Shown here piece after piece: positions 6,773 through 14,257 of a DNA stretch of 43,451 bases. Position numbers and translations under genes: made by a program. The stretch comes from a bacterium (GTDB lineage: Bacteria > Campylobacterota > Campylobacteria > Campylobacterales > Sulfurovaceae): NCBI GenBank assembly GCA_018822805.1, contig JAHJJU010000063.1:1-43451 (forward strand), in the 5' to 3' direction. The notes under the pieces are model-generated. The model had not been told where the DNA came from. It did no database searches and saw only the letters and a program-made list of their open reading frames with translations. Numbering within the stretch: position 1 is the stretch's first letter; every line of letters begins with the position of its first letter.

Positions 6773-7859
6773 GCGTCGTTATAGGACACCATGTTTTGTG
6801 ATGGAGCAAAAGAAGTTAGAGAAGAATTTAATGCGACTTCGTAGTTTAGAAAAAGAGGCTGGAGTTAAAATTTTTCATACTTTAAAAAGTTTTAATGAAG
6901 CCTCTCTCTTGCCTTCTATCGCTGAAAAACTTTCGGGAATGAGTGTAAGTTCTATGAAAGAGATACGTATGGCAAAAGAGGCAAAGAGTGAACATCTGCA
7001 TCTTTACGCTCCTGCCTTTAAAAAAGAGGAGTTGCCTCAACTCCTTTCTAAAGTCGATACTGTTTCATTTAACTCCTTGAATCAATGGAATACTTTTCAT
7101 GCCATGCCGTCTAAAAGCTCTATGGGATTACGCATTAACCCTAAACTTCCTCTGCCCATTCCTGATTACTGTAACCCCAATCTCTCTTACTCTCGTTTGG
7201 GTGTCGATTATATGACTTTTGTCGAAACGTATAAAAAGAATAGGGAGTACTTTTCAAACTTAGAAGGTCTACATTTTCATGCACTCTTTCAAAGTTCGGT
7301 TGAAGGGCTGAGGGTGTTGGTGGAACACATTATGGAACACTATCAAGCCATTTTACCCCAACTCAAATGGATTAATTTTGGAGGGGGACACAACTTTAGC
7401 GATGCAGGGTATGATGTGCTAACCTTTGTTGATTTAATGAATCTCTTTCATGAACACTGTCCCTCTATCGAACTCTATTTTGAACCGGGGGAATCGGTGA
7501 CAAAAGGGTGTGGAGATTTTATAACAACCGTACTGGATATTGTTAGGGTTGAAGGTCAAAATATTGCGATATTGGATACCTCCATCGAAACACATCTTCT
7601 CGATGTGGCTATTGTAAATCAACGTCTCAAAGTTAAAAACACTCAAGCTTTTTCAACCCCTTACTTTTATGAGTTGGCAGGGAACTCTTGTCTGCAAGGG
7701 GATAGTATAGGGGAGTACTTTTTTAAGACCCCTTTGAACATTGGTGATGAAGTGGTTTTTGAAGACATGATGGCATACAGTATGGTAAAAATGACGGAGT
7801 TTAATGGGATGGAGAGGGCAGGTACTTATTGGATTAAAAAAGGGATAAGAAATGGTTAA
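6765..7859 (+). CDS. Carboxynorspermidine decarboxylase-like PLP enzyme (NspC family)
   Basis: 364 residues from ATG 6765. A start at 6732 would lie deep in the previous gene, and GGAAGAAG precedes 6765. Alanine-racemase-fold decarboxylase features are in order: YRTPCFVME start, the PLP lysine in FHTLKSF (K41), LGLRINP-like GLRINPKLPLP, SRLGVD, GLHFHALFQSS, the glycine loop WINFGGGHNFSD, ELYFEPGESV, AILDTSIETHLLDV, AGNSCLQGDSIGEY (the active-site Cys-containing loop) and VFEDMMAYSMVK. This order is specific to NspC rather than DapA/LysA or ornithine decarboxylase. Several positions deviate (GGGHNFSDAG rather than GGGHHITR), so it may be a specialised paralogue. Expected reaction: removal of the carboxyl group from carboxy(nor)spermidine-like compounds. 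Confidence 0.8.
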   Translation: MSKRRYRTPCFVMEQKKLEKNLMRLRSLEKEAGVKIFHTLKSFNEASLLPSIAEKLSGMSVSSMKEIRMAKEAKSEHLHLYAPAFKKEELPQLLSKVDTVSFNSLNQWNTFHAMPSKSSMGLRINPKLPLPIPDYCNPNLSYSRLGVDYMTFVETYKKNREYFSNLEGLHFHALFQSSVEGLRVLVEHIMEHYQAILPQLKWINFGGGHNFSDAGYDVLTFVDLMNLFHEHCPSIELYFEPGESVTKGCGDFITTVLDIVRVEGQNIAILDTSIETHLLDVAIVNQRLKVKNTQAFSTPYFYELAGNSCLQGDSIGEYFFKTPLNIGDEVVFEDMMAYSMVKMTEFNGMERAGTYWIKKGIRNG

Positions 7860-10515
7860 ACACTTTATAGGTTTGGTTTTAGGAGTAGGATGTCTATCTG
7901 CATCGGGAGTGGTGGTTCCTGATGCGTATAAGATAATGGATGATAAGGAACTCTCGTATGTCTATAGCGAAGAGTATACAGAGGTATTAGCAGATTTAAA
8001 ATTGTATCATGAGCAGATAATAGATGGTTATGAAAAAGAGTACGGTTATAAACTGGATGAAAAGTTGCATGTTGGTTTGGCATCGCATAACAATCAGATA
8101 GCCAATGCGTTTTCAACACAAATTCCTTTTAATGCACAACTTTTTTATGGGGCAGGGGCAGGGTCGATTGACTATTTTTGTTTCTCTTCATGGTTAAAGA
8201 CCTTGCTGATTCATGAGACAGCCCATAATTTTCAACTCAATCCCAAAGAGAATGAACTTTCACGACTGAGCCATAAGGTTTTAGGGAACAATCCTTTTTC
8301 TATTGTTGGTTTGCTTCCTGTCTTCCCATTGCCCAATATTACTGAGAGTTCTTTTATGTTGGAAGGAAACTCGGTCATGAATGAGTCCCGTTACGGCAAT
8401 GGTGGACGGCTCTTTTCAGGCTATGCTTTGGCTGAAGTGGTGACCCTAGCAAAGGCTGGAAAGATTAGACCTGAGATGATGTACAACAACACGTTGTCCT
8501 TTCCTTATGGTGAAAAACCTTATCTGGTAGGGGGCTTTTTTCAACAGTTTTTAGTGGAACGTTACGGCATAGAAAAGGTCAATGGTTACTTTAAAACGTA
8601 TGCAACACAACCCTATCCTTTTTTTACCAACCGTATTTTCAAAGAGCAGTTTGGAAAAGATTTTGAGGTACTGTTAAGCACGTTTGCCAAGGAAATTCAA
8701 ACCAAACATCAAGGCTTTGTCTCTACGCAGGGTGAAGTATTGGCGAAGAGTCAAATTTTTGTGCCATTGAATGCCGATGAGAACATCATCTATACCTTAG
8801 TCGGTGATAAAAAATCAGGGCCTAAAGTGTTGGAGATTAATCGAGAGAATAAAAAAGTCTCTTATGTGCATGGTTCGTGGCGTGTGGGAGAGGTTTTTAA
8901 ATACAGAGGCAACTACGCCATCCAAAGTTCAGCTAAAACGTCCCCGACCAACATCGAGATGGGGCTTTATGATGCAGATGGTTATTTACTAAAAGAGACG
9001 GGTTCTAAAGTGATGCAAGGTTTTAAGCATAACGGAGCGATGGTTTACATAGACGTGCCAAAATCCTTAGAGAGCCCTCAGGTCTATGTAGATGGAACGT
9101 TTTATACCCAAAGTCACTCTTCGGTCTATGTGGACAGAGAAGACAATCTCTACTATTTTAAACAAGAGGGTAAAAAACGTACCCTCTATAAAAATAAAAC
9201 AGCACTCTTTGATTATGAGGGGCATTATGGTTTTGTCTCCGATGTCGATGTTGAGGGAAATGTCTATTTTATAGCGTCAAGTGAACATGGAAGTACGGCA
9301 TACAGGTTTGCTGGTGGTAAGCTAGAAAGAGTAACACAGGGTGATGATGTTATTGAATTTAAATATGTGAATGAAAAAGAAGCTTTGGTTACTACCATTG
9401 GGGCAGAGGGGTACAGTTATAGGGTAGTAACATTAGAAAATGGTAGAATCGATGATAATCGACCACATAAAGTTGAAATTGAGGATGGTGGTCGATTATC
9501 ATCGACCCTACAGGTATTAAATTTTGCTAAAAGTTCTGAACCTTTGGAGTCAAAACCCTACAGACCGTTTCAAGAGTTACATTACAGTGCGTTAAGTCAA
9601 GCGATGAGTTATGAAGATTATGAGGGCTTTGGTATGGGGGTACAAGCAAATTTTTCAGACCCATTAATGCAAAATTCACTCTCTGTACTTCTTTCTAGCA
9701 ACAAACAACGAACGGTTGCAGGAGTACGTTATAACAATCAAGCCCATCAATTGGAGTATGGCGTTGCTCTGTATGGTGTAAATCATGATGCATTTGATAG
9801 CAATGAGCGTAACCATGGATATGACGCCTATGTACATCTACCATTTTTAGCGAGAGGATATTGGCGAGCTTCTAGCACATTGGCTTACACAAAAGCGTAT
9901 GACAATATCTATAGAGAGCCTTTAACCCTTTCATTTGATATAGAAAATCGAAAACAGTACGGTTTGAGCAAATATGCCAACCATCTTAATGAACTCTCTT
10001 TCTTTACTAGCAGTGATAGGGACAATACCATTGTTGGGGCATCTTATGCATGGATGCACGATATGCCTTTTCAGAGTTATGTGGGGTTAAAAGGAGCTTA
10101 TTTAAAAAGTGATAAGGTGAGTCTTTTTGATGAAAAAGGAATTGAGCTTGGCGATACCTTTTCATCACTCCAATCAGACAGAGCAACGTTAAACATACCA
10201 ACTTTTTCAAGCACCACCTATGCCCAAGAGGTTAAAATGGCAGAGTTGAGTTTGGCTAAGGTATTTGATGCTTCACTTTATTTTTATTCATTTCCTTTCT
10301 CTTTACAACGAGAGAGTCTCTATCTTAAACAGCGAATTTATGACATTGATTTTTCAACAACACTACATAGGGAGTATAAAGAGACTATTGCCGGGTTAGA
10401 GTTGGATTTGCTCTTTTTACATAAGCTTCAAATTCCATTGAGTGTTGAGTGGCTTTACAATGCAGATGCACAAGATAAAGAGTATATTAGGGTGTTGCTT
10501 GGTATGCGTTTTTAA
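7852..10515 (+). CDS. Exported HEXXH metalloprotease with beta-propeller and C-terminal outer-membrane barrel
   Basis: 887 residues, overlapping the previous gene by 8 bases. A signal peptide (MVKHFIGLVLGVGCLSASG) leads to a gluzincin-like domain with HETAH at 121-125 and a likely third ligand in LEGNSVMNES (E171 or E178), preceding a GGRLFSGYAL segment and a thermolysin-like helical tail to ~280. Residues ~290-540 are beta-strand repeats like a propeller (YTLVGDKKSGPKV, YHVHGSWRVGEVF-like, DNLYYFKQEGKKRTLYKN). Residues ~580-887 alternate in the way of a transmembrane barrel and end VLLGMRF, with the terminal Phe of a BAM signal. It thus appears to be an outer-membrane-anchored protease. Its coupling to the polyamine enzymes is unusual. 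Substrate unknown. Confidence 0.75.
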   Translation: MVKHFIGLVLGVGCLSASGVVVPDAYKIMDDKELSYVYSEEYTEVLADLKLYHEQIIDGYEKEYGYKLDEKLHVGLASHNNQIANAFSTQIPFNAQLFYGAGAGSIDYFCFSSWLKTLLIHETAHNFQLNPKENELSRLSHKVLGNNPFSIVGLLPVFPLPNITESSFMLEGNSVMNESRYGNGGRLFSGYALAEVVTLAKAGKIRPEMMYNNTLSFPYGEKPYLVGGFFQQFLVERYGIEKVNGYFKTYATQPYPFFTNRIFKEQFGKDFEVLLSTFAKEIQTKHQGFVSTQGEVLAKSQIFVPLNADENIIYTLVGDKKSGPKVLEINRENKKVSYVHGSWRVGEVFKYRGNYAIQSSAKTSPTNIEMGLYDADGYLLKETGSKVMQGFKHNGAMVYIDVPKSLESPQVYVDGTFYTQSHSSVYVDREDNLYYFKQEGKKRTLYKNKTALFDYEGHYGFVSDVDVEGNVYFIASSEHGSTAYRFAGGKLERVTQGDDVIEFKYVNEKEALVTTIGAEGYSYRVVTLENGRIDDNRPHKVEIEDGGRLSSTLQVLNFAKSSEPLESKPYRPFQELHYSALSQAMSYEDYEGFGMGVQANFSDPLMQNSLSVLLSSNKQRTVAGVRYNNQAHQLEYGVALYGVNHDAFDSNERNHGYDAYVHLPFLARGYWRASSTLAYTKAYDNIYREPLTLSFDIENRKQYGLSKYANHLNELSFFTSSDRDNTIVGASYAWMHDMPFQSYVGLKGAYLKSDKVSLFDEKGIELGDTFSSLQSDRATLNIPTFSSTTYAQEVKMAELSLAKVFDASLYFYSFPFSLQRESLYLKQRIYDIDFSTTLHREYKETIAGLELDLLFLHKLQIPLSVEWLYNADAQDKEYIRVLLGMRF

Positions 10516-10604
10516 CTCAATAAACAATAGAGCCTATACTTTAAAAAATGATATAATTAATAAAATTCCGATAAAATGTAAATATATGACAAAAATAACA
10601 AAAT

Positions 10605-10652
10605 AATGGATTTTTATTAATGAAATTCCGAATAAATTAATAAAAATCCATT
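10605..10652. repeat. 16-bp perfect inverted repeat
   Basis: AATGGATTTTTATTAA (10605-10620) and TTAATAAAAATCCATT (10637-10652) are exact reverse complements around a 16-base spacer containing ATTCCG. The same ATTCCG context occurs once more at about 10561-10575. It could be a terminator for the upstream operon, a protein-binding site or the remnant of a miniature element. Confidence 0.7.
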
Positions 10653-10722
10653 TAGTGGATGTACTATGAAAATTATTTGGAAAGGGAAAGTTAAAGAGGT
10701 CTAATTAGAGTAAAGGTGAATA

Positions 10723-10827
10723 TTGGATGATAACGGTTCACTTGATTCTGAGATTGTTATTTCGGGAGCAAGAGAGATTGAGATTATGGATACACAACGT
10801 GTTAAGAGTGGTAAATTTATAGGATAA
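10723..10827 (+). CDS. Possible 34-codon ORF or gene remnant upstream of ppk2
   Basis: From TTG 10723 (AAAGGTG just upstream) the frame reads DDNGSLDSEIVISGAREIEI and on to a stop at 10825-10827, 10 bases before ppk2. The sequence looks protein-like, but the upstream continuation contains stops in all frames, so it may be the 3' end of a degraded gene. No family recognised. Confidence 0.25.
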   Translation: MDDNGSLDSEIVISGAREIEIMDTQRVKSGKFIG

Positions 10828-10837
10828 AGGGAGACAG

Positions 10838-11782
10838 ATGGCAAATAAAAATGAAGTAAACAATAATCCAACACCAGAAGAGAGACAAGAGAATAAGGTG
10901 GTCAAAAGTACGTTAGAAGATACGCTTAAAAATAGTAAGTTGTCCAAAGGTAAAGGAGAGAGAAAAGAGAAATCTAAAGTTGGTAAAGTTCAAATTTGGG
11001 TAAAGCAAGAGAAGATTGATTATGAAAAAGAGTTAATAAAACTTCAAGTAGAGCTTTTAAAACTTCAAAATCATGTTAAAGAGCAAGGGCTTAAAATTCT
11101 TATGATTTTTGAAGGTCGTGATGCTGCAGGTAAGGGTGGTACGATTAAGAGAATCACCGAACATTTAAACCCTAGAGGTGCACGTGTTGTGGCACTTGAA
11201 AAACCGAGTGATAAAGAGTTGTCGCAGTGGTATTTTCAACGTTATGTGAACCATTTACCATCTGCCGGAGAGATTGTTCTTTTCGATAGATCTTGGTACA
11301 ACCGTTCTATGGTTGAACCTGTTATGGGGTTCTGTACAGAGCGAGAGCATCATAAGTTTTTAAAAGATGCTCCTGAGTTTGAGGGCATGTTGGTCGATGA
11401 GAATATTAAGATTTTTAAATTTTATTTCTCTGTTTCAAAAAAAGAACAAGCAAAACGATTTAAGGCAAGAGAGACAGACCCGTTGAAACAGCACAAACTC
11501 TCTCCTGTAGATCAAGAGTCACAACGTCTGTGGGATGAGTACTCTTTAGCCAAGTTTATGATGTTGAGTGCGACGCATACTGAAGCTGCTCCTTGGACGA
11601 TTGTTAAAAGTGACGACAAGAAGAAAGCCCGTATTAATGCCATAAAACATATTTTGAATTTTGTAGATTATCCTGATAAGATAGATGCAAAAGAGATAAT
11701 TGTCGATAATGACATCATTGTTTATGGACGAGATGAAGCGATTGCTATGGAGAAGATGTTTACCTTTAAAGCCAAACATTAA
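10838..11782 (+). CDS. ppk2: Polyphosphate kinase 2 (PPK2)
   Basis: 314 residues. The first ~60 are a charged, probably flexible extension. The PPK2 fold follows with Walker A EGRDAAGKGG (92-101), then GARVVALEKPSDKE, WYFQRYV, Walker B/lid IVLFDRSWYNRSMVEPVMGFC (~147-167, read in two pieces) and the conserved KFYFSVSKKEQAKRFKAR...LKQHKLSPVD segment. All catalytic elements are intact. The enzyme transfers phosphate between polyphosphate and (deoxy)nucleotides; direction and base preference cannot be told from sequence. Start ATG 10838 follows AAAGGGAGA. It lies next to a PhoB-like regulator and opens the phosphate island. Its stop is 2 bases from the convergent regulator's stop. Confidence 0.95.
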   Translation: MANKNEVNNNPTPEERQENKVVKSTLEDTLKNSKLSKGKGERKEKSKVGKVQIWVKQEKIDYEKELIKLQVELLKLQNHVKEQGLKILMIFEGRDAAGKGGTIKRITEHLNPRGARVVALEKPSDKELSQWYFQRYVNHLPSAGEIVLFDRSWYNRSMVEPVMGFCTEREHHKFLKDAPEFEGMLVDENIKIFKFYFSVSKKEQAKRFKARETDPLKQHKLSPVDQESQRLWDEYSLAKFMMLSATHTEAAPWTIVKSDDKKKARINAIKHILNFVDYPDKIDAKEIIVDNDIIVYGRDEAIAMEKMFTFKAKH

Positions 11783-11784
11783 GT

Positions 11785-12456
11785 TTAACTGAGTTTGTAT
11801 CCAATACCCCAAACAGATGAAATATAATTTTTTGTTCCATCAGGGTCTATCTTATTTTTAAGTCGGTTAATGGCAACATTAATCGTCTTACCTTGCGATT
11901 CTTCCGAAACTTCTTCAAGTAAAAATTCTCTTTGTAATGGTTTATTGACATTCCTTATGAACGTATGAAGTAGGTTAAATTCCATATTGGTGAGTTTAAT
12001 GTGTTCTCCGTTGATAGTGAGTAGTCTAGCATCAATGTCTAAAAGTAAGTCTCGATGTTTAAGTTTTGTTTGCCGGGTAGCACCTGTACGTTTGAGAAGA
12101 GCTTGAACTCGAAAAAGAACTTCTTGCAGTCTAAACGGTTTGGTAATGTAATCATCAGCACCACACATAAATCCTTCATCGATGTCACTGTCACTGTCTT
12201 TGGCTGTTAAAAAAATAACAGGTGTATTGTGTCCTTTATCTCGTAAACATTGTATAAATTCACTGCCTTCTACTCCAGGTAGATTTCGGTCGACAATGAG
12301 CAGAGAAGGTTGCTCTTCTTCTAGAAATTGTTCAACATTGTCCGTAGATAAAAATCCGGTAACTTCATAACCATTTTTACTTAAGTGGTACTCCAATAGT
12401 TCTAAAATATCTTTCTCATCTTCAATAATGACAATTTCAATGTTTAAATTTTGCAT
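11785..12456 (-). CDS. OmpR/PhoB-family response regulator 1
   Basis: 223 residues: receiver domain with acidic pair E12/D13, phospho-acceptor D56 (SLLIVDRNLPG), switch Thr in FLTAKDSD and Lys in DYITKPF, then a winged-helix effector (LLDIDARLLTINGEHIKLTNMEFNLL...GKTINVAINRLKNKID...ISSVWGIGYKLS). It is a PhoB-type transcription factor by family. No histidine kinase is adjacent. Its position in the phosphate island, next to ppk2 and pit, makes it a candidate for the PhoB that binds the repeat arrays in this window, but no specificity residue proves this. No Pho-box-like array is visible before its own start. Confidence 0.85.
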   Translation of the reverse strand: MQNLNIEIVIIEDEKDILELLEYHLSKNGYEVTGFLSTDNVEQFLEEEQPSLLIVDRNLPGVEGSEFIQCLRDKGHNTPVIFLTAKDSDSDIDEGFMCGADDYITKPFRLQEVLFRVQALLKRTGATRQTKLKHRDLLLDIDARLLTINGEHIKLTNMEFNLLHTFIRNVNKPLQREFLLEEVSEESQGKTINVAINRLKNKIDPDGTKNYISSVWGIGYKLS

Positions 12457-12547
12457 AAAATAATTATGGCATATTTTGGATTAAAGATAATGGGGTTTTT
12501 ATGAGGTATGTTTTAACCACATGTTAGGTGTGTAGATATGCTTGGAA

Positions 12548-12567
12548 AGGGTCAGTAACTTGACCCC
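12548..12567. repeat. Hairpin upstream of response regulator 1 / downstream of pit
   Basis: GGGTCA GTAAC TTGACCC forms a short stem with a 5-base loop in the 170-base gap between pit and response regulator 1. It is followed by the REP-like hairpin copy B. Confidence 0.45.
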
Positions 12568-12584
12568 GTCATATAGCATCATTG

Positions 12585-12609
12585 TAGGGGTAGAGCCAAG
12601 TCTCTACCC
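12585..12609. repeat. REP-like hairpin, copy B
   Basis: TAGGGGTAGAG-CCAAGT-CTCTACCC: stem 12588-12595 with 12602-12609. It matches copy A (4959-4983) in flank, loop and length; a C-G pair in the stem is replaced by T-A. Located just past the pit stop codon. Confidence 0.65.
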
Positions 12610-12626
12610 ACTGTTTTAAAATGAGC

Positions 12627-14162
12627 TTATGCCCAAACACCTTTAATAATAAAGAAGACAGCAGCAGAAAGCAGAGCAGCAACAGGAACGGTAATGATCC
12701 ATGCAGCAACAATTTTTTTAACCATACCACGCTTTACATAGTTTTCTCTTAATGCTTTTCGAATCTGTTTGGCTTTTTTCTTTTCTATTTTAATGATTTC
12801 AAAAAGTTCAGATTTACGTTTGTAATCATTACCGATATTCTCCATCTCAGTTTTATAGTTATTCAATACTTCCATTTGTTCATGAAGCTCTTGATGTTTT
12901 GCATTGGTTCCTTTTCTGTCCATCCACTCTCGAAGGAAACCAACACCAAATACACCACCAACAGCAATGTGTGTTGACGATACAGGTAGACCCAATTGAG
13001 ATGCAATCACCACGGTAATGGCAGCAGCCATCATAATAGAGAAGGCACGCATTTGGTCAAGCTCAGTAATTTCAGAACCTACCGTTTTAATCAGTCTTGG
13101 TCCAAAAAGTGCCAAACCAACAGAGATACCGACACCACCGACAACCATTACCCACAGTGGAATAGCAGCTTTTGCAGAAATGGTAGTGTGTGCCAAAGCA
13201 TCATAAATCGCAGCCAAAGGTCCAACAGCATTGGCTACGTCGTTTGCACCGTGAGCAAAACTGAGCAGTGCAGCTGCAAAAATAAGGGGAATGGTAAAGA
13301 GTGTATTGATGGCTTCTCTATCATTTTCAAGTGTTGCTACTTTTGTGTGAACACGTGGTTTAACGATGATATAAGTAATGATAGCACCAATAATACCAAA
13401 GATTAAGGCTATTCCAAAAGAAGGTTTTTTACTCTCCGGTAGGAATGGTAAAAGATTAAGAATGTCACCCCAAATATGTTTAAACCCTTTAAGGGTCAAA
13501 TAAGTAATAAATGCCATTGTCATTATTGAAACTAAGATAGGCACAATTTTTTTAGCAGCTTCTAATCGGTTATCTTTATGTAGGATTTCAGATTTTATAA
13601 TATAAAGGAATCCTGCAGCAATTAGACCACCTAATACCGGAGAGATAACCCATGACATTGCAATTTTTCCCATGGTTACCCATGAAACAACGGCAAATCC
13701 ACCGGCAGCAATACCGGCACCCATAACCCCACCAACAATCGAGTGTGTGGTTGATACAGGAGCTTTAAGCCATGTTGCCAAAGTTAACCAAAGAGCAGCA
13801 GCCAAAAGAGCAGCAGCCATGGCATAAACAAAAATCATTGGATCACCGGCAAAAGCAACGGGGTCAATAATTCCTTTTTTTATGGTACTAACCACATCTC
13901 CACCGGCAATTAATGCACCGGCAGCTTCAAAGATAGAAGCAATAAGAATCGCTCCACCAATGGTTAACGCACCCGAACCAACAGCCGGTCCTACATTATT
14001 GGCAACATCATTGGCTCCAATGTTCATTGCCATATAGGCACCAAACAGAGCTGCCATCATTAAAAAGCCTGAATTGGCCATGTTTCCAAATGCAAATTGG
14101 ACATAGAAAGCAACAGCAATTGCAAATCCTGCTCCCAGTAGAGTTTTGATTGTAGTGTTCAT
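12627..14162 (-). CDS. pit: Inorganic phosphate transporter, Pit/PHO-4 family
   Basis: 511 residues with about ten to twelve membrane helices. It carries the duplicated family signature: GANDVANNVGPAVGSGAL near residue 50 and AHGANDVANAVGPLAAIYD near 305, plus the APVSTTHSIVGGVMGAG and LPVSSTHIAVGGVFGVG pairs of the two halves. A charged, helical cytoplasmic segment (~412-475, KHQELHEQMEVLNNYKTEMEN...) precedes the last membrane helix. Low-affinity phosphate uptake, driven by cation gradient, is the family function. Start ATG 14162 follows AAAGGGAAT. A repeat array resembling a Pho box lies at 14200-14228. Confidence 0.92.
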   Translation of the reverse strand: MNTTIKTLLGAGFAIAVAFYVQFAFGNMANSGFLMMAALFGAYMAMNIGANDVANNVGPAVGSGALTIGGAILIASIFEAAGALIAGGDVVSTIKKGIIDPVAFAGDPMIFVYAMAAALLAAALWLTLATWLKAPVSTTHSIVGGVMGAGIAAGGFAVVSWVTMGKIAMSWVISPVLGGLIAAGFLYIIKSEILHKDNRLEAAKKIVPILVSIMTMAFITYLTLKGFKHIWGDILNLLPFLPESKKPSFGIALIFGIIGAIITYIIVKPRVHTKVATLENDREAINTLFTIPLIFAAALLSFAHGANDVANAVGPLAAIYDALAHTTISAKAAIPLWVMVVGGVGISVGLALFGPRLIKTVGSEITELDQMRAFSIMMAAAITVVIASQLGLPVSSTHIAVGGVFGVGFLREWMDRKGTNAKHQELHEQMEVLNNYKTEMENIGNDYKRKSELFEIIKIEKKKAKQIRKALRENYVKRGMVKKIVAAWIITVPVAALLSAAVFFIIKGVWA

Positions 14163-14199
14163 ACGTGTAATTCCCTTTAAATTTCAAGTTTCGTAATTC

Positions 14200-14228
14200 T
14201 ATAACAAAAATGTTACCAAATGATTACA
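14200..14228 (-). promoter_or_regulatory. Pho-box-like repeat array upstream of pit
   Basis: Three 7-bp units with 11-bp period: on the + strand TATAACA, TGTTACC, GATTACA, each separated by 4 bases. The -10 position 9 bases away reads poorly (AACTTG on the minus strand), making this the weakest of the seven arrays. It lies between divergent pit and the CofD-like gene, so either could be controlled. Confidence 0.55.
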
Positions 14229-14246
14229 AAGAAAAATAAATTTTAG

Positions 14247-14252
14247 TATAAT
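14247..14252 (+). promoter_or_regulatory. -10 box of a probably leaderless transcript
   Basis: TATAAT at 14247-14252 lies 5 bases before the ATG at 14258. Normal -10 to start-site spacing would put the first transcribed base at or beside that ATG, and there is no Shine-Dalgarno site. Confidence 0.5.
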
Positions 14253-14257
14253 AATTA

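Larger units (their letters stand above)
10516..10837. other. Intergenic region with palindrome, repeats and a possible micro-ORF
   Basis: No full gene lies in these 322 bases. It holds a TATAAT-like box in GATATAATTAAT near 10550, two copies of AAATTCCGAWAAA-like sequence about 60 bases apart, and a 16/16-bp inverted repeat (10605-10652). A short ORF starts ATGAAAATTATTTGGAAAGG at 10666 and stops after 12 codons, and a 34-codon TTG-started frame spans 10723-10827. The pieces read like a decayed small gene upstream of ppk2. Confidence 0.5.

Noticed and set aside
10561-10610. Pho-box array before ppk2
   Set aside because: GACA and TAAC words occur, but their spacing is 9, not 11, and no unit fits the consensus or the 9-base gap to a -10 box.
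12996-13406. 136-codon + strand ORF opposite pit
   Set aside because: Antisense shadow of conserved membrane segments; composition (many Cys, Asn, His) is typical of reverse reading.
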